Shown here one piece after another: positions 6,333 through 7,846 of a stretch of DNA of 7,846 bases; position 1 is the stretch's first letter; each line of letters starts with the position of its first letter. Source of the DNA: JBCCFW01 sp039029535 (GTDB lineage Bacteria > Acidobacteriota > JBCCFW01); contig JBCCFW010000257.1 of NCBI GenBank assembly GCA_039029535.1, positions 1 through 7,846 on the forward strand, in the 5' to 3' direction. Under the pieces are notes generated by a model. It made no database searches. It saw only the letters and a list, made by a program, of their open reading frames with translations, and had not been told where the DNA came from. Made by a program: the position numbers and the translations under genes.

Positions 6333-7111
6333 TCCACCTGGAGGACGTCACCGAGAGTGGAGGCCTCGGAAGTCGCGGGCGACTCAGTGTTCGTCCTCAC
6401 GTAGCGCAGGTAGGCGAAGCGCGGGAGCAGCTCTTCGGGCACGACACCCTCCTCCACGGGAACGAGCCCTCCCTTCTCTCGATGGAAGACCTGGCGTCTC
6501 TTCTCCGTCCTCGACCAGGCCTTCAGGTCCTTGATGAAGAGGAAGGCATCGTGGCCCGACTCTTCGACGGACAGGGAGTGGGACCAGGCCTCCTCGGAGC
6601 GCTCATCGGCAACCGTCAACGTGCCGGGCATCCAGTCTCCGTCCCCTGACTTCTCGGCGATCTCTCTCTTCGGGAACGAGACCACTCCGTCAGCGTCGGT
6701 CACTCGCTCGAGCTCCGACACGTGGTCGACCTTGACCGCGATGCCTGGCAACGGAAGACCCTCCAAGTCCCGCACCTCGACACGCATGTCCGGAGCGTCT
6801 TCCCCACGCTCCACCGGTCGGATCTCGCTGCGGTCGTGCTCGATCCACGCCTCGACTTCGAGCACGAGCCGCCCGTCGTGATCCCGCCACCAGCGTCCTC
6901 GGCTGCCGCTCCACACCTCTCCCCAACAGGTGCTGGGTCGATCTTCACAGAGATACGTGCCGTCTGCGGCGAGGTGCAACGTGGCCGTCCCCCAATCGTC
7001 GACCGTCTCGTAGCGTCCCGCGAGATCGTCGCCGCAGCAGGATCCTCCGGCCAAGAAGCCAAGCAGAGCGAGCACGAACCGGCTCTCCCTCGAGCACCTC
7101 ACGGCGTCCAC
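6320..7111 (-). CDS. putative lipoprotein, lipocalin-like and Ig-like regions, function unknown
   Basis: This 263-residue protein starts at GTG 7111, with GAGG at 7120-7117 five bases before it. An alternative GTG at 7102 overlaps the GNAT stop as GTGA and would remove three residues. Residues 11-24 form a hydrophobic segment ending LAGGSCC (C25, C26), which suggests a lipoprotein signal, but Gly at -3 departs from the usual lipobox. Residues 30-90 (LAGRY, then TATLHLAADGTYLC) resemble small beta-barrel domains of the 'GxY...L.L..DGTY' type, with C55 and C62 close enough for a disulfide. Residues 109-150 (VEVRDLEGLPLPGIAV and RVTDADGVVSF) look like a carboxypeptidase-regulatory or Ig-like beta-sandwich. 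The remainder is charged and unrecognised. It overlaps the upstream GNAT gene and is therefore probably co-transcribed with it. Envelope location is inferred; the role is unknown. Confidence 0.72.
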   Translation of the reverse strand: MDAVRCSRESRFVLALLGFLAGGSCCGDDLAGRYETVDDWGTATLHLAADGTYLCEDRPSTCWGEVWSGSRGRWWRDHDGRLVLEVEAWIEHDRSEIRPVERGEDAPDMRVEVRDLEGLPLPGIAVKVDHVSELERVTDADGVVSFPKREIAEKSGDGDWMPGTLTVADERSEEAWSHSLSVEESGHDAFLFIKDLKAWSRTEKRRQVFHREKGGLVPVEEGVVPEELLPRFAYLRYVRTNTESPATSEASTLGDVLQVESGS

Positions 7112-7560
7112 CCGTACCTCACGTCCGGCTCACTCTCCGGTGCCGGGCTCACGCCGCGAGCCGTCTCCTTCATGCCCCGCGCTTCGTAGAAGCTCCGGGC
7201 CATCGTGTTCGCCTGATGCGTGTAGAGGTGGAAGCCCCCCGGAATGAGCTCACGCGCCTTCTCGAAGAGACGGCTGCCGAGCCCGCGCCGCTGATGAGAC
7301 GGGTCGACGTACAAGTAGCCGAGAAGGTCGTCCTTCCGAGCAAGAAAGCCCCGGACGTCCCCGCCCTCCACGACCACCCAGGTCTCGTTCTCGGGCAGGA
7401 GCTGCTCACGGAAGAACGTCGCGTCGTCCTCCGGCGAATGACCCATCCGCGCCTCGAGCTCGGGCATGACCTGGATGCGAGCAGCTCGCCAGAGTCGCAC
7501 GACCTCCTCGAAGTCCGCCGCGTCGTAGCGGCGGACTTGGACGCCCTCCGGTCCACTCAC
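7099..7560 (-). CDS. GNAT family N-acetyltransferase
   Basis: This 153-residue protein has the standard GNAT layout. An N-terminal VRRYDAADFEEVVRLW strand-helix is followed by a central sheet with TWVVVEGGDVRGFLA. Motif A is LYVDPSHQRRGLGSRLF, with the acetyl-CoA pyrophosphate loop QRRGLG at 90-95. Motif B is NTMARSFYEARGM. It should transfer an acetyl group from acetyl-CoA to an amine; the substrate cannot be predicted. The frame continues upstream to 7695, but that extension is Arg/Ser/Pro-rich and overlaps another ORF in a better frame. GTG 7560 starts just before the conserved core and overlaps the upstream stop as GTGA. It overlaps the lipoprotein gene downstream by 4-13 bases depending on that gene's start. 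Confidence 0.86.
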   Translation of the reverse strand: MSGPEGVQVRRYDAADFEEVVRLWRAARIQVMPELEARMGHSPEDDATFFREQLLPENETWVVVEGGDVRGFLARKDDLLGYLYVDPSHQRRGLGSRLFEKARELIPGGFHLYTHQANTMARSFYEARGMKETARGVSPAPESEPDVRYGWTP

Positions 7561-7835
7561 CGCACGCTCTTTCCCGACGCACCGAGACGAACGAGGATGG
7601 CCTGAAGCTCGTCCTGGCTCATGTCGAGCACCTCGACGACCCGACCGTAGAGCAGGGCCGTCGGAACGTGGTCGCGACCTGGGAGTCCGTGCCACGGGTC
7701 GGCGCGGTCGCGTTGCGAGCGCCGCGGGGTCTCATGCGAGCACCATTCGGGGCAATGCCAACAAGGCCTTTCAAGGTAGTGTACAATTTGTACACAGAAT
7801 ACAGCTGTGGTGCGAGAAGCTATCAATGCTTGCAC
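7557..7835 (-). CDS. small or truncated ORF upstream of the GNAT gene
   Basis: The frame ends at TGA 7559-7557, overlapping the GNAT GTG start. Its last 60 or so codons (from about 7745 leftward) have host-like G/C third positions and a protein-like composition, including DPWHGLPGRDHVPTALLYGR and VVEVLDMSQDELQAILVRLG. I do not recognise the family. Further upstream (7760-7835) the codons become AT-rich, include CWHCPEWC, and no longer look like the same gene. No ATG, GTG or TTG lies in frame at the boundary; the furthest start is GTG 7835. The ORF may be the C-terminal remnant of a gene cut by rearrangement, or the true start may be the internal GTG or ATG near VLDMSQ, giving only 21-24 residues. 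The left part is probably coding; the extent is uncertain. Confidence 0.38.
   Translation of the reverse strand: MQALIASRTTAVFCVQIVHYLERPCWHCPEWCSHETPRRSQRDRADPWHGLPGRDHVPTALLYGRVVEVLDMSQDELQAILVRLGASGKSVR
7779..7795. promoter_or_regulatory. perfect 17-bp palindrome, candidate operator
   Basis: GTGTACAATTTGTACAC consists of two 8-base arms that are exact reverse complements around one central base. Compact, AT-containing palindromes of this size are typical binding sites for dimeric repressors. It lies about 220 bases upstream of the GNAT gene in the compositionally different right end. It is too small, with no loop, to be a hairpin of note. The regulator is unknown. Confidence 0.45.
7796..7826 (-). 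promoter_or_regulatory. weak sigma-70-like promoter candidate for the minus-strand operon
   Basis: On the minus strand, TTGATA (7826-7821) and TATTCT (7801-7796) resemble -35 and -10 boxes, but their spacing is 19 bases, longer than the ideal 17. The -10-like box directly abuts the palindrome at 7779-7795, so a dimeric repressor there would cover the start point. This arrangement is suggestive; the promoter match itself is poor. Confidence 0.25.
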
Positions 7836-7846
7836 TGCAATCCCAG

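Noticed and set aside
7561..7695. N-terminal extension of the GNAT protein to 7695
   Set aside because: The added residues are Arg/Ser/Gly-rich and overlap a better-looking frame. GTG 7560 sits just before the conserved GNAT core and forms a GTGA overlap.
7755..7775. Integron attC-like sequence around CCAACAAGGCCTTTCAAGG
   Set aside because: It resembles part of an attC arm, but the core RYYYAAC is not matched and no complementary GTTRRRY arm appears before the window ends.
7099..7835. GNAT toxin-antitoxin module (TacT/AtaT-like) with the small upstream ORF as antitoxin
   Set aside because: The upstream ORF shows no ribbon-helix-helix pattern and may be truncated, and the GNAT protein carries only general family motifs. 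The operator-like palindrome alone is not enough.
7734..7846. Plus-strand partial ORF starting MRAPFGAMPTRPF and containing CGARSYQCLHC
   Set aside because: It is open to the window end and has a zinc-ribbon-like cysteine pattern, but at 37 codons chance is likely, and other frames of the same stretch are also open. Extending the contig would decide.

Overview
The window is GC-rich (about two thirds GC by eye, with third codon positions mostly G or C), except for a short, more AT-rich tail at roughly 7740-7846. The proteins suggest a Gram-negative-type bacterium with exported proteins and sigma-54. Planctomycetota, Myxococcota and Acidobacteriota are all plausible hosts, but this is inference from protein style; no rRNA, tRNA or other phylogenetic marker is present. 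I see no CRISPR array, insertion sequence or transposase.

Plus strand, 1-876: the last 35 codons of an unidentified gene, then a class I SAM-dependent methyltransferase 13 bases downstream. Bases 877-1037 hold no gene. They contain a 7-bp inverted repeat (891-913) and a near-ideal sigma-54 promoter (957-972, TGGCAC-N5-TTGC) pointing at the next gene.

Plus strand, 1038-6323: three genes for exported proteins. First is a secreted von Willebrand A (VWA) protein with a complete metal-binding MIDAS site (1038-2012). One base later starts a 1103-residue protein (2014-5325) with a VIT domain, a shortened VWA-like domain, the usual C-terminal VIT/VWA module, beta-sandwich regions, and ten evenly spaced repeats that look like a Reg_prop-type beta-propeller. 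Last is a secreted metallo-beta-lactamase-fold hydrolase with a full set of two-zinc ligands (5406-6323). Its Shine-Dalgarno sequence sits in one arm of a 12-bp inverted repeat that ends at the start codon. The first two genes are clearly one transcriptional unit. The third may be co-transcribed, with translation gated separately.

Minus strand, 7846-6320: a convergent operon reading right to left. A truncated or poorly defined small ORF overlaps the start of a GNAT acetyltransferase by GTGA. The GNAT gene in turn overlaps a putative lipoprotein gene. The lipoprotein and hydrolase genes meet tail to tail, their stop codons interlocked in a CTAA tetranucleotide in the loop of a 7-bp stem.

Taken together, the most interesting unit is the apparently sigma-54-controlled pair of VWA and VIT/propeller proteins, which probably form or regulate an assembly outside the cytoplasm. 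The right end is the other oddity: composition changes abruptly inside an open frame, and a perfect 17-bp palindrome lies in the changed part. This could be a promoter/operator region, a recombination junction or an assembly artefact.
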